A stretch of DNA of 64,000 nucleotides. Source: Comamonas thiooxydans (lineage in GTDB: Bacteria > Pseudomonadota > Gammaproteobacteria > Burkholderiales > Burkholderiaceae_C). Numbering within the stretch: position 1 is the stretch's first letter; every line of letters starts with the position of its first letter. A program made the position numbers and the translations under genes. Where the stretch lies: contig NZ_AP026738.1 in NCBI RefSeq assembly GCF_002157685.2, positions 1,674,001 through 1,738,000 of the forward strand. The letters run 5' to 3'. The notes beneath the pieces are model-generated. The model was not told the origin of the DNA and did no database searches. It was given only the letters and a program-made list of their open reading frames with translations. Shown in pieces: positions 53,495 through 62,197 of the stretch.

Positions 53495-53512
53495 GCTGGT
53501 GATTAGATAGGG

Positions 53513-53803
53513 CTACTGCTTGAAGTCCAGTCCTTGTTTGACGGCATCTCGCATACGCTGGTCCCGCTCATCCCCGGACATTGGTTTGCTATTGCGATCC
53601 TCGATTCTGGCCTCAGACTCGGTGAAGGTCGGCGGTTCCGAGCGTGTAACCTGCCCTTTGGGCATGTATGAAGGCTGAGCCTGGAAGTAGAGAAATAGGG
53701 TGACAGCAGTGGCTGCAGCAACCCATAGCTTACGAAGCTTCCAGCTCAAGCCAAGGCCTATGGCGGCGATCAAGAGTGGGATCAGGTTGATGAGCAGGGT
53801 CAT
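53513..53803 (-). CDS. Small membrane protein coupled to the SPFH lipoprotein
   Basis: 96 residues. Two hydrophobic segments (MTLLINLIPLLIAAIGLGLS; LWVAAATAVTLFLYF) are followed by an acidic, charged tail (PPTFTESEARIEDRNSKPMS GDERDQR). Its ATG overlaps the stop of the preceding SPFH gene (ATGA), so the two are probably partners. No family recognised. Confidence 0.65.
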   Translation of the reverse strand: MTLLINLIPLLIAAIGLGLSWKLRKLWVAAATAVTLFLYFQAQPSYMPKGQVTRSEPPTFTESEARIEDRNSKPMSGDERDQRMRDAVKQGLDFKQ

Positions 53804-54687
53804 TTGCCAATGTTAACCATTGGAACGGCATCGCCCAGGGAGGTGGTGGGGAGCTGGCCATTCCACTTTTCAATCCAGGCGCGCTCATTTTCCAGCTTGC
53901 GCAGTTGCAGCACTCGCGCATCGACGGATTGAGCCAGTACGGACTGAGACATGGCTTCGGTTTCTGCCTTTTCCTTGTCAATCGCACGTTGCAGACGAGC
54001 TTCCTGCAATTCGCGCTCTAACTGCGCCTTGGAGATGGCCAGCTGCGCTTCTTCCTTTTGGATAGCTTCGCGTCGTTCAGCAGCGGACTCCTGAGCATCT
54101 GTAATGATCTTTGGATATCGCAGGTTGGTAATACCAACAAAGCGCACCGAGAAAGGTGTAAGCGCTTCAATGGCTTTGCCCAGCTGTACGCGCAAGTCAG
54201 AGTTGATTTTCTCGTTGCTTGAGGCGATTTCACTGATCGACAGTTTGCTCAAATATTCGCGTACCTCGGCTTGGATAATCTGGCTGGCATAGGTGCGGTA
54301 CACCTGCTCATTGGCAATCGTGGACACATAGTCCGAAACCTCTTTTGGCGCGACAGCATTAAAAAGCTCTGCCGTCTTTTTGGAGTTGATGCTCAAGGTT
54401 GCGCGAATGGTCACATCCAGGTTGAGCTTGTCTTCGGGGATAAAGATGCTCATGGACTCTTCATAGGCCTTGTCAGACACATCCAGCAAGACTAGTCGAT
54501 CACAGTAGGCCCAGCACTTGCCCAGACGGAACTTGGAGGTTGGGATCAGGTTGTCCTGATAGCCATCTTTGGTCATGATCTTGCCAACGTGCGCAGGCGG
54601 AACCTCCACTTTTTGACCGCATGCTGCTAATACAAAGGCAGCAGCTACCGCTGCCAAACTGGTCTTGTGTTTCTTCAATAACTTCAA
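53800..54687 (-). CDS. SPFH/Band 7-type lipoprotein
   Basis: 295 residues. MKLLKKHKTSLAAVAAAFVL then AAC is a lipoprotein signal. The middle is an SPFH/Band 7 domain (NLDVTIRATLSINSKKTAEL ... YRTYASQIIQAEVREYL ... GIEALTPFSVRFVGITN-like part), then a long coiled coil (ERREAIQKEEAQLAISKAQL ERELQEARLQ). Start is TTG with AAGGAGG eight bases upstream. Band 7 proteins form membrane oligomers; a lipoprotein version on phage-type islands is known but its job is not. Operon with the small membrane gene downstream. Confidence 0.8.
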   Translation of the reverse strand: MKLLKKHKTSLAAVAAAFVLAACGQKVEVPPAHVGKIMTKDGYQDNLIPTSKFRLGKCWAYCDRLVLLDVSDKAYEESMSIFIPEDKLNLDVTIRATLSINSKKTAELFNAVAPKEVSDYVSTIANEQVYRTYASQIIQAEVREYLSKLSISEIASSNEKINSDLRVQLGKAIEALTPFSVRFVGITNLRYPKIITDAQESAAERREAIQKEEAQLAISKAQLERELQEARLQRAIDKEKAETEAMSQSVLAQSVDARVLQLRKLENERAWIEKWNGQLPTTSLGDAVPMVNIGK

Positions 54688-54862
54688 ATCGAGCCGCCTC
54701 CTTCGCAGCTATAAAGGTGAGATTGAAACAAACTGCAGCTCTGTATGCAAGGCTCTAGTTTGAAAACCGGATATGTTTCGAATGACCCGCTTAGCCCTGC
54801 AGGGAAATGCATATGCATGCCGCATGCTGGTTAAACGCTCGCATCTCAAAATCTCCGGGTAC

Positions 54863-54885
54863 AAAAAAGCCACCTCAAAGGTGGC
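54863..54885 (-). terminator. Terminator after the 59-residue gene
   Basis: GCCACCT and AGGTGGC with AAAAAA to the left: on the minus strand a stem followed by T6. It lies 35 bp past the end of the gene at 54920-55099 and resembles the ones at 53470 and 19737. Confidence 0.65.
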
Positions 54886-54919
54886 CGGTCAGAGAAAGAT
54901 CGCTCAGGGCAGGTATTGG

Positions 54920-55099
54920 TTAATCAATGAAGCCGAGTTCGCGCAGTGCTTCTGTTTCTTGGGTGTACTCAGCGTCCTCGATCAGCAGCACGCCGTCAGG
55001 CCCATACACATTGCGTTGGGGCGCGCCCATGGGTTGCTCGATGCGCTCGACTTTGTAGCCGTGCCGCTCCCATATCTCGGTGGTGTTGATGCGTGTCAT
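54920..55099 (-). CDS. Small conserved-looking hypothetical protein
   Basis: 59 residues: MTRINTTEIWERHGYKVERI then EQPMGAPQRNVYGPDGVLLI EDAEYTQETEALRELGFID. No stop, regular codon use, plausible beta-rich fold. Not recognised. It is alone between the lipoprotein operon and a PaiB-like gene on the other strand and has its own terminator. Confidence 0.5.
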   Translation of the reverse strand: MTRINTTEIWERHGYKVERIEQPMGAPQRNVYGPDGVLLIEDAEYTQETEALRELGFID

Positions 55100-55241
55100 T
55101 GGATCACTTTACTCAAACTGAAGCCCTGCAAGCAAGGCTTTGGTTTTAACAACTGCTGCCACTAGGACTGGCGCAGAGGTGACTTTCGGATGCAATTGAA
55201 TGCTCGACACTGATCGCTGCACTTGATGAAAGCCACATGGT

Positions 55242-55865
55242 ATGTACATACAGCCGCTTTTTGCCATTTCTGAGGTCAGTGAGTTGCAGAAGGTCATGAA
55301 GAGCTATCCGCTTGCAACACTGATTGCTGAAGGTGCAGGCGAGGTGGAAATCAATCTGCTGCCACTGCTGTTGGTGAAGGCGGGCTCGTTGGGAAGGCTC
55401 ACCGGACACGTGAGCAAGAGTCATAGCTTGTATTCAAAGGGCCGCAGCATCAAGACAGTGACTGCGATCTTCCAAAGTCCGAATGCCTATATCTCTCCCA
55501 AGTGGTATGTCAATGGGCAGCGAAGCGGGCGAAATGCCCCAAGCTGGAACTACATGGCCGTTCAAGCACAAGGCCGCATTCGATTTATCGATGATGCTCT
55601 GTGGATGCGCGAGCATCTGGATGCCTTAACCCTTTCCCAAGAGGAGTTGAGGGAAGAGCCATGGTCACCAACTCAAGCGGATCCCGAGTTCCTGGGGGCT
55701 GTGGCGGCGGGGCTCATCGGCTTCGAGGTGGACATAGAAAACCTATGCGGCAAGCGATTCTTATCCCAGCAGCGCACAGCCGCTGATCGGGACAATCTGA
55801 TTCAGCACCTGGCTCAGGATCGAGGACCTGGCGCAGCCGCCGTCTCCAGGCTGATCAAGTCATAG
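55242..55865 (+). CDS. PaiB-family FMN-binding regulator-like protein
   Basis: 207 residues. MYIQPLFAISEVSELQKVMK, INLLPLLLV, GRLTGHVSKSHSLY and VTAIFQSPNAYISPKWYV are typical of the PaiB/FMN-binding split-barrel family, followed by VPSWNY-like NAPSWNYMAVQAQGRIRF. In Bacillus PaiB was linked to control of sporulation and protease genes; in proteobacteria the role is unknown, and flavin binding is likely. Start ATG at 55242. Downstream 55866-56368 is mostly non-coding. Confidence 0.85.
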   Translation: MYIQPLFAISEVSELQKVMKSYPLATLIAEGAGEVEINLLPLLLVKAGSLGRLTGHVSKSHSLYSKGRSIKTVTAIFQSPNAYISPKWYVNGQRSGRNAPSWNYMAVQAQGRIRFIDDALWMREHLDALTLSQEELREEPWSPTQADPEFLGAVAAGLIGFEVDIENLCGKRFLSQQRTAADRDNLIQHLAQDRGPGAAAVSRLIKS

Positions 55866-56368
55866 CGAGTGCCATGATCAGACAAACCGCAACGCCCTGA
55901 ATCAAGACTCAAGACGTTCTGGTTTGAGCCCTGATGCCGCTCAGGGGTTGGCGCTGCTTGCGTAGTCTTGCGCGTGTTGCGGCATCATCTGGCGTAGGAG
56001 GGCGGGCGAGCCTTCAAGCCATCGGCCAACTTTGAACCCGTGCCGTCTTCGTGCGGCCTCCACGCCTACCTGCGAGTGGCAGAGATCAGGTGGGTCATCC
56101 GGCCTATATGCTGCTAGACAGGTAGTCACTAATAGGGCGCTTCTGCAGCGCTGCCAGTCGCAGGTAGCTGCTTGGGAGGTGACGGATCGGACTTTGGGTG
56201 GATCATTCTTCCTGCGTGGGGTTTGTTGCAGGGAAGATTGATTCAATTAGGTATTTTCTGCATTCCAACGTGGCAGTCAGGTCGCAGATGTCACCATATC
56301 CCCCCTAAAGAGGGGTAGCCGCGCACGATGAAGTCAGTACGATCCTTGCTCACACTCAAAGGAGATGA
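55866..56368. other. Weak coding signal on the minus strand, otherwise empty
   Basis: The minus-strand frame 56246-55941 ends LCHSQVGVEAARRRHGFKVG RWLEG, which looks protein-like, but the start is poor and the first part is not. It may be an ancient relic. I see no promoter pattern that would support it. The last 100 bp contain the ribosome site of the next gene. Confidence 0.3.
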
Positions 56369-56374
56369 ATGCTC

Positions 56375-56704
56375 ATGAAAGCTGCACTGATGATCTTGGC
56401 TACATTGCTGTCGGCAGGCATGGCTTTTTCTGCACATGCCGATGAGGCAAAAGCAGCCATAGCTTCAGGAACCATCAACATGGCCGCAAACATGAATGAA
56501 CTCGCTTTGGCTTGTGGGCACATGAGTTCCCAGGATGTGGAGACTGGCCGCATCAAGCAACGCGGCGCGGCCATCAAGGATCTTGGTGTTGCTCCCGCCA
56601 GCTACGACAAGATGTATGCTGGTTACGCATCCGACTTCAAGAAGAAATGGGGCACCATGACCCCGGCAAAACAAAAAAGCACCTGTGATCAGATGAAGCG
56701 CTAG
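56375..56704 (+). CDS. Small exported hypothetical protein
   Basis: 109 residues. MKAALMILATLLSAGMAFSA HA is a signal peptide. The mature part (AANMNELALACGHMSSQDVE ... KMYAGYASDFKKKWGTMTPA KQKSTCDQMKR) is helical with two cysteines that may form a disulphide. No family recognised. Either the ATG at 56375 or the one at 56369 starts it; AAAGGAG lies 10 or 4 bases before these. Confidence 0.65.
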   Translation: MKAALMILATLLSAGMAFSAHADEAKAAIASGTINMAANMNELALACGHMSSQDVETGRIKQRGAAIKDLGVAPASYDKMYAGYASDFKKKWGTMTPAKQKSTCDQMKR

Positions 56705-56783
56705 AAACGCCTTCGCGTCCCGCAATCAGGCTCGCCTTGGCGGACTTTTTGTATGCTCTCACCGCTGCGGAGGGCCATCTCAA

Positions 56784-56829
56784 TAGCCTTCCATCAAAGG
56801 CATTTACGTTCTACCGACTGCAATCATCA
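56784..56829 (-). repeat. Partial copy of the 58293-58547 gene end, left of the MgtC gene
   Basis: The 46 bases match 58297-58342 with about eight differences and the same orientation. In the right copy they encode the C-terminus MIAVDGTEMPLVEGY; here the reading frame is broken. So the MgtC-type gene lies between a full gene and a relic of its 3' end. Confidence 0.6.
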
Positions 56830-56858
56830 AGGATTCCATCGCTGATGGGGAGTTCGTA

Positions 56859-58094
56859 TTAGCCAATCCATAGCAGTGACAGGCCTGCACCTGTCACCAT
56901 AGAGGCTAGTCCCAGGCTGATTCGTGTTCCATATTTAACCCCTCCGACGGCGAACGCCAGTACTGATTTGGCGATTGCACTGGATGCAAGAATCACAAGC
57001 AATCCCCACTGAGCGGTGGGCAGGGGCAAACTACCTGACGCAAAAAGCTGCCCTAAGCTAGCAGCAGCGGCATGAAGTTCGGCCAACGCTGCAAATGCTG
57101 CCGCGACCAGCACGCCAGTGCTGCCAAAGATATGCTGGAGCCAGGCGCCTAAAACTAACATCAACGCAATGGTGCCGGCAATCAGCAATGCAGTTGAGAG
57201 CTTAAATACCCGTTCGGTCTCAAATTTAGTTTGCGTGGAAGTTTTTTGTCGATTCAGCAATCCTGTGGCTGCAGCCAACACAAGGCAGAGAGCTGCAACG
57301 AGTAGAGGGAGTGCCATAGACAGCATCAGAGCTATGGATGTTGTCGAGAGAATCGCTATGAACAGGCATAGCGAGGCCAACTGAGCCAACATGGCACAGC
57401 CAAAGGCCTGCGCCTGCTGATGTTCGTCGGACTTGGCCAGCTGGCCAAGGCTGGCTATAGCCGCAGTAGAGGACACAAATCCAGAAAAGAATCCGGTCAC
57501 AGGTAGGCCCCAGTGTGGGCCCAGCATTCGGGTAAGTATGTGGCCCAGCATACCGACAGCCATGAACAGCACAACCACTTTCCAAAGGGCTGCGAGGCTT
57601 AGTACATCCCATGGATCTACAGGCGCCTGCGGCAGAAGTGGCATCACGACCAGCGCCGCAGCGCCCAGCAGAAGGCCGTCCCTCAACTCATTCTCTCTGA
57701 GTAACTCACGACTCCAGCGCTGTATTGGTCCTTTTGAATGCACCAGTAAGGCGCAAAGAATGCCCAGAGCTGCAGTCAAGGTAGGGCTCTTGTGCGATAG
57801 AGCGCCCAGAGTTAACGAAAAAAGTAGAGTCACTTCACTGGTCAGGCCTGGGTCATTGGGGGCTGATTGCCAGTAGGCAGCAACGGTCAGTGCCCCGACC
57901 AACAGGAGTACTGCAGCAAAGGGCAGCACGCCTAGCCACCAGGCCGCGCAACCAAGCAACGCTGCTATGGCATGGGTACGAGTTCCAGCGATGCTCTCGT
58001 GCTCACTCCTGCGACGCTCACTCACGAGACCGATAAGCAGACCACAGCCTAAGGAGACTACCCAATGGTCGACGCCGGCCCAACTCAGCTGCAT
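56859..58094 (-). CDS. MgtC/SapB-DUF4010 membrane protein
   Basis: 411 residues, about 12 transmembrane helices. The N-terminal MgtC/SapB domain has SLGCGLLIGLVSERRRSEHE and AGTRTHAIAALLGCAAWWLG; the C-terminal DUF4010 domain includes GFFSGFVSSTAAIASLGQLA and SSAIAKSVLAFAVGGVKYG. The function of this fusion is not established; MgtC is linked to magnesium and virulence in other species. The ATG at 58094 is preferred over an upstream TTG. The gene is flanked by partial copies of the same 46-bp sequence. Confidence 0.85.
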   Translation of the reverse strand: MQLSWAGVDHWVVSLGCGLLIGLVSERRRSEHESIAGTRTHAIAALLGCAAWWLGVLPFAAVLLLVGALTVAAYWQSAPNDPGLTSEVTLLFSLTLGALSHKSPTLTAALGILCALLVHSKGPIQRWSRELLRENELRDGLLLGAAALVVMPLLPQAPVDPWDVLSLAALWKVVVLFMAVGMLGHILTRMLGPHWGLPVTGFFSGFVSSTAAIASLGQLAKSDEHQQAQAFGCAMLAQLASLCLFIAILSTTSIALMLSMALPLLVAALCLVLAAATGLLNRQKTSTQTKFETERVFKLSTALLIAGTIALMLVLGAWLQHIFGSTGVLVAAAFAALAELHAAAASLGQLFASGSLPLPTAQWGLLVILASSAIAKSVLAFAVGGVKYGTRISLGLASMVTGAGLSLLWIG

Positions 58095-58292
58095 AAGTCT
58101 CAACCCCTCGATCTGAGCAAGGCTCCTCTGCTTGATAGGACTGTAGCCTTGGCTACTACTACGCAGCTTAGTCGAGCATGAGACGACGCTGCAAGCAGGA
58201 AGAGCTGGATCTTAAAACGCATAGATCTCACCTATCTCAGTTCCTTTGTGTGAAGGAGCGTGACAGAGGAGGAGCCAAGGCCGCGCGCTCCC

Positions 58293-58547
58293 TTAGTAGC
58301 CTTCAACCAAAGGCATTTCCGTCCCATCGACCGCAATCATCACGCCCGTGGTGTTGGGGGCGATTTCAATTGGGACTCCCCACAACTCATTGGGCTTGCC
58401 GAAGGAGTTGACGTGATTGAACTGCCTTAGTTCATCCGGTGGCAGTTTGATGAGCTTGGGGTAGGCATTGTTGTGGGCCTTCCAGTGCCTCAGGAAGGTT
58501 TGGCAAACGCGCTTGTGGACGGTGTGGATTGGCGATTCATCGGTCAT
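58293..58547 (-). CDS. Small hypothetical protein
   Basis: 84 residues: MTDESPIHTVHKRVCQTFLR then HWKAHNNAYPKLIKLPPDEL RQF and TTGVMIAVDGTEMPLVEGY. Not recognised. The C-terminal 15 residues are echoed as a broken copy at 56784-56829. ATG at 58547; ribosome site not obvious. Confidence 0.5.
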   Translation of the reverse strand: MTDESPIHTVHKRVCQTFLRHWKAHNNAYPKLIKLPPDELRQFNHVNSFGKPNELWGVPIEIAPNTTGVMIAVDGTEMPLVEGY

Positions 58548-58781
58548 GGCACGATTGTCTCAGAGCGGGTGGCTGTGCCATGGCGTCCAACTGGAAACGG
58601 CCAGAAGCAGTCACATAGGCTTGTCGAAAGCAGATGCCTAACAAAAGCCGTCGTTGTTGTTCAACAAGCCCAGGCTTCAAGTTAATTGACGTGCAATTGG
58701 CAATTACTTACATCGATTTAGAAGGTTAATGGGGCCTATGCTCTACTCGCTGCGTGAGCTTTTCCTGACGCAACGGAATTC

Positions 58782-60728
58782 ATGTTGAGTATTCGCGCCC
58801 CATACAAGAAGAAAGTCAGCTTCATTGACCAGCTGATAAATGGCTTAGTTGAGAGTCTTATCCAGTCCAGACAGCTTTTGCTAAAGACCGTTGCGGGGGT
58901 TTTATTTATTGCTTCAATATTGATAGCAATCACTTGGCATAATTTGAACGAGTCGTATGACTATCACGTTCAGCGGGGAGTGGATGCAGCGGTGAACCAA
59001 GCTCGCGTGTTGAGCTACGAGTTAAACACCGAGATGAGGCTTATCGATAACGCTCTGGCGACGATTGCTCACGAATTCCAAGAGACTGGATCCAGCACGC
59101 GGGAGTTTGAGAATGCCGTTGTCAATCAGCGCGCGTTGCTGCCTTTCTCCAAGGCTGTGCGCGTGGCCGATGAAGCTGGCATGGTTCGCCTGGGCCTTCT
59201 GCCTGGCGAGCATCCCTTTTCGATCAATGAGCGGGAGTACTTCGGTACCCTAAAGCGCTCAGCTCAAATGGTGATCTCGGAGCCATTGATCAGTCATTCC
59301 TTCAAGGAATGGAGCGTGGTCCTGAGTCGCAAGCTGGAGGCTCCCGATGGGACGTTCAAGGGCGCAGTCTTTGTGGTTTTGGAGGTCGAGCATTTCCGCA
59401 AACTGTTTGAGAAGTTAACTCCTGGTGAAGATAGCGCAACCACTTTGCGCTCTGCTGAGGGCCGCTTGGTGGCGCGTTACTCCGCTGCGGATCCCACATC
59501 GACGGCAGGTGTTGGCGGCACTTTGACATCGTTGGCGCTCAAGGAAACGCGACGACTCAACCCAGAGCATGGCTGGTACGTCACGCCCACTGCGCTGGAT
59601 GGCATAGAGCGAATCACTGCCTATCAAAGTCTGTCAACACCCTATTCGTTGACGGTGTACACAGGTATTGGTACTGAAAGCTACCTTCAGCCTTGGCGCA
59701 ACGAAGTCGTGGCCGTTTGGAGTTTGACCGCATTTTGTGTGTTGCTTATGGCGTTTGGTGCAGGCAGCTTGTTTGTGCATCAGCAGCGAGAACTGGCTGC
59801 CAAACTTCAGAACGCACAGCTGCTGAAAGAGCAAAACTTCTTTGTGGAGAACGACCTGATCGGCATGATTAAGGTCCGTGATCGGAAAATACTCTGGGCC
59901 AACAAGGCCATGGCACGCATGTTGGGCAAGCGCGTTTCCGAGTTACTCCAGCAATCCAAACGCTGCATCTACCCTGACAACGAGACATATGAACGGATGG
60001 GGAGACTGTCCAGTGAGGCTCTCGGCCACAACAGGCGTTTTCGCACCGAGGTGCAACTGCAGCATTGCAACGGGCACGCATTCTGGGTTGATGCCAATGC
60101 AGCGCAGATCACTGATACTGATTCGGTGTGGATTTTCGTAGATGTAGAAGCTCACAAAAAGCGCCAGCAAGAGATTGAGTACCAAGCAACGCATGATGCC
60201 TTGACGGGCCTCGCCAATCGTCGCTTCATCAACAAGCAAATGCAGCAATTCATTGCGCTTGCGGATCGAGACCAAGGCACAGTTGCAGTATGTTTTATAG
60301 ACTTGGATGGCTTTAAGAGTGTCAACGACACCTACGGGCACGATGCAGGTGACATCGTGCTGAAGACAGTCGCCGAACGATTAACAAGTGCAGTGCGCAC
60401 CCATGACTGTGTAGCCCGGCTGGGTGGCGACGAGTTCGTGGTGGTGTTGACTGGGCGAGGCAATCACGAAAATGCCGTGCAAACCATGCAGCGCTGTTTG
60501 GACATGGTGCAGGTTCCCATTGCGGTTGAGGACGGTCATACCGCAATGGTCGGGTGCAGCATTGGCATTGCCTACTATGAGGGCGAAAAAGAGTCCTGCG
60601 ACTCGTTGTTAGAGCGTGCTGATGAGGCTATGTACCTGGCAAAGAACGCAGGCAAAGGCCGCATCATCGAATCGGCTTGTGAACAAGCGAGTGAGAGCAC
60701 ATTCGATCATCAGGCAGTTACTGCTTAG
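58782..60728 (+). CDS. Cache-PAS-GGDEF diguanylate cyclase
   Basis: 648 residues. A first membrane helix (LLLKTVAGVLFIASILIAIT) is followed by a periplasmic Cache-like sensor (residues about 60-300), a second helix (VWSLTAFCVLLMAFGAGSLF), a PAS domain (ENDLIGMIKVRDRKILWANK AMARMLGK) and a GGDEF domain (HDALTGLANRRFINKQM, DLDGFKSVNDTYGHDAGD, ARLGGDEFVVVLTGRG). It should make cyclic di-GMP in response to an extracellular small molecule. Start ATG at 58782. No EAL domain. Confidence 0.9.
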   Translation: MLSIRAPYKKKVSFIDQLINGLVESLIQSRQLLLKTVAGVLFIASILIAITWHNLNESYDYHVQRGVDAAVNQARVLSYELNTEMRLIDNALATIAHEFQETGSSTREFENAVVNQRALLPFSKAVRVADEAGMVRLGLLPGEHPFSINEREYFGTLKRSAQMVISEPLISHSFKEWSVVLSRKLEAPDGTFKGAVFVVLEVEHFRKLFEKLTPGEDSATTLRSAEGRLVARYSAADPTSTAGVGGTLTSLALKETRRLNPEHGWYVTPTALDGIERITAYQSLSTPYSLTVYTGIGTESYLQPWRNEVVAVWSLTAFCVLLMAFGAGSLFVHQQRELAAKLQNAQLLKEQNFFVENDLIGMIKVRDRKILWANKAMARMLGKRVSELLQQSKRCIYPDNETYERMGRLSSEALGHNRRFRTEVQLQHCNGHAFWVDANAAQITDTDSVWIFVDVEAHKKRQQEIEYQATHDALTGLANRRFINKQMQQFIALADRDQGTVAVCFIDLDGFKSVNDTYGHDAGDIVLKTVAERLTSAVRTHDCVARLGGDEFVVVLTGRGNHENAVQTMQRCLDMVQVPIAVEDGHTAMVGCSIGIAYYEGEKESCDSLLERADEAMYLAKNAGKGRIIESACEQASESTFDHQAVTA

Positions 60729-61160
60729 CTTACGAGAATGAAGAACCAAAGCGCCTCTTGACTTAGAGGGATATAAAGGAGATCTATGGCTAATCTTTGG
60801 CGCATGTTTCAAAGTAACTGCTCTGGGTCGATCACTGCCTTGCGCTAGGCTGTCAAAAAGGTGCAGCGGAACACTTCAGCTTTGCAGTGCCTAGCTTGAA
60901 ATACACAAGCCAGTCCTTGATGGTGACCACAAGCAGCTATCTGGGGGGGTCTTCTGTGATGTAGTCGCGGGCGCAGCCGGTCAGGGCGCGCTCAGACCTT
61001 GCATTGAGTGCACTCGTGGAGAGCTGCACCATGTTTCATCAATGCTGACTCACCCATCCCTGATGAGTCGCATGCACAAGCCTGATCCCAAGCTGCCGGC
61101 GGACTCGACGCTCCCCCGGATTTGAGTAGCGTCCCCCATCCCGAAGATAGGAGATTGGAC
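60729..61160. other. Non-coding stretch before the IS relic
   Basis: No gene recognised. The end (CCCCCATCCCGAAGATAGGA) resembles the terminal region of IS407-type elements and belongs to the IS fragment that begins at 61161. Confidence 0.4.
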
Positions 61161-61229
61161 GTGAAAAAGAGATTTACAGAAGAACAGATCATTGGCTTCC
61201 TGCGGGAAGCGGAATCTGGACAGCCTGTG
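61161..61229 (+). pseudogene. IS3-family (IS407-like) OrfA fragment
   Basis: GTG start, then KKRFTEEQIIGFLREAESGQ PV, the conserved beginning of IS407-group OrfA (helix-turn-helix). After QPV the sequence loses all similarity. Only the left tip of the element, with its upstream end, remains. The rest to 61620 is non-coding and contains a (CT)12 tract at 61353-61376. Confidence 0.75.
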
Positions 61230-61352
61230 TTATTGTGGCGACTGCTCACGGGCATCGGGTGTGCGTGGTCTCTTGGGTGCCAATGCAGGCGTTACCTAAA
61301 CAGAGCAGACCTGTCGCCTGGATCGGTCTGTCTTGGTGCTGCGCAGCTCAGC

Positions 61353-61376
61353 CTCTCTCTCTCTCTCTCTCTCTCT
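61353..61376. repeat. (CT)12 dinucleotide tract
   Basis: Twelve consecutive CT units. Tracts like this can vary by slippage. It lies in non-coding debris, so a phase-variation role is unlikely. Confidence 0.8.
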
Positions 61377-61620
61377 GAAATGTCAGCTACTTGCCGGGCG
61401 AGCCCTCCTTACGGCTGCTTGTGCTCAGGGGCGTCAATGCCTGCAGTCTTGCCTTGATCCGTTCGTATTGCCCTGGTCTCCGTATCGGGTGGTCAGGGTG
61501 CCGCTGTCTGAGATGCCGACGATAAGGCAGAAGCGGGGAGCGAGCATGGATTCAGTCTATTCAAGTTACAAGTAGATGGCCGCGCTTTAAAGTCTATGGG
61601 GGCGTAAGTGTGGATAGACA

Positions 61621-61649
61621 AAAGGGGTTAGACCTTTCGATCTAACCCC
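61621..61649 (-). terminator. Terminator of tRNA-Pro
   Basis: AGGGGTTAGA (minus strand) pairs with TCTAACCCCT around TCGAAAGG, followed by TTTT. It lies 9 bp past the CCA end of the tRNA gene. Confidence 0.75.
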
Positions 61650-61657
61650 TTGCCATT

Positions 61658-61734
61658 TGGTCGGAGCGGCGGGATTCGAACTCGCGACCCTCTGCTCCCA
61701 AAGCAGATGCGCTACCAGGCTGCGCTACGCTCCG
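61658..61734 (-). tRNA. tRNA-Pro (anticodon TGG)
   Basis: 77 bases including the encoded CCA. Cloverleaf: acceptor CGGAGCG with CGCTCCG, D-arm GCGCAGCCTGGTAGCGC, anticodon arm TCTGC-TTTGGGA-GCAGA with TGG, and T-arm with GTTCGAATC. It reads proline codon CCA and, by wobble, others. It appears intact and lies next to a hot spot of element insertion. Confidence 0.93.
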
Positions 61735-61959
61735 AAGACCGTTAATGTAGCCTGAAATTGGGCTCGGAATTCAGAAATTCATGTGCAATTTGATGCAAAT
61801 AGCCCGCAATCACATGCCATTGAGGCTCGACTTTCGGCAATACAACCACGGGTATGCGTGCTGCACGAGACGCTGTCGGTGCCCTGTCGTGTCGTGAGTG
61901 GGGTGAAAAATCGCACCGAGTTCACACCGTCTCCCTGAGGGCCGCTAAGAATAAGGGAT

Positions 61960-61989
61960 GGACGCGGGTTCAATTCTGGCAGTCCACCA
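61960..61989 (+). repeat. Degenerate tmRNA (ssrA) 3'-end-like fragment
   Basis: GGACGCGGGTTCAATTCT then GGCAGTCCACCA matches the 3' end of tmRNA (GGACGCGGGTTCAACTCC CGCC...TCCACCA) with a small internal deletion. The T-arm no longer pairs properly, and no tag-peptide region lies upstream. It is best read as a leftover attachment-site copy from an element that used ssrA. Confidence 0.5.
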
Positions 61990-62030
61990 TATCCCAACAA
62001 CCCAGCACATGCTGGGTTGCTTCAATCAGA

Positions 62031-62072
62031 CTGCCCGTAGCTCAGTTGGATAGGGCAACAGCCTTCTAAGCT
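62031..62072 (+). pseudogene. 5' half of a tRNA-Arg (TCT) gene, cut in the anticodon stem
   Basis: CTGCCCGTAGCTCAGTTGGA TAGGGCAACAGCCTTCTAAG is the normal 5' part of a tRNA-Arg with anticodon TCT up to the 3' side of the anticodon stem, after which sequence (CTCACCCAACAATCAAGCG) has no variable loop or T-arm. The integrase gene follows 126 bp later on the other strand. The break is the probable attachment site of the element on the right. Confidence 0.65.
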
Positions 62073-62197
62073 CACCCAACAATCAAGCGCACAAGCGGGT
62101 TTCCCGAGGTTTTTTGCTCCGCTTTGCTGTATGTTTAAACAGTTTTTAAATGGCGCAAACGTGTTGCAGCTAAAGCCTTTGCGGAGCAAGAATTTCT

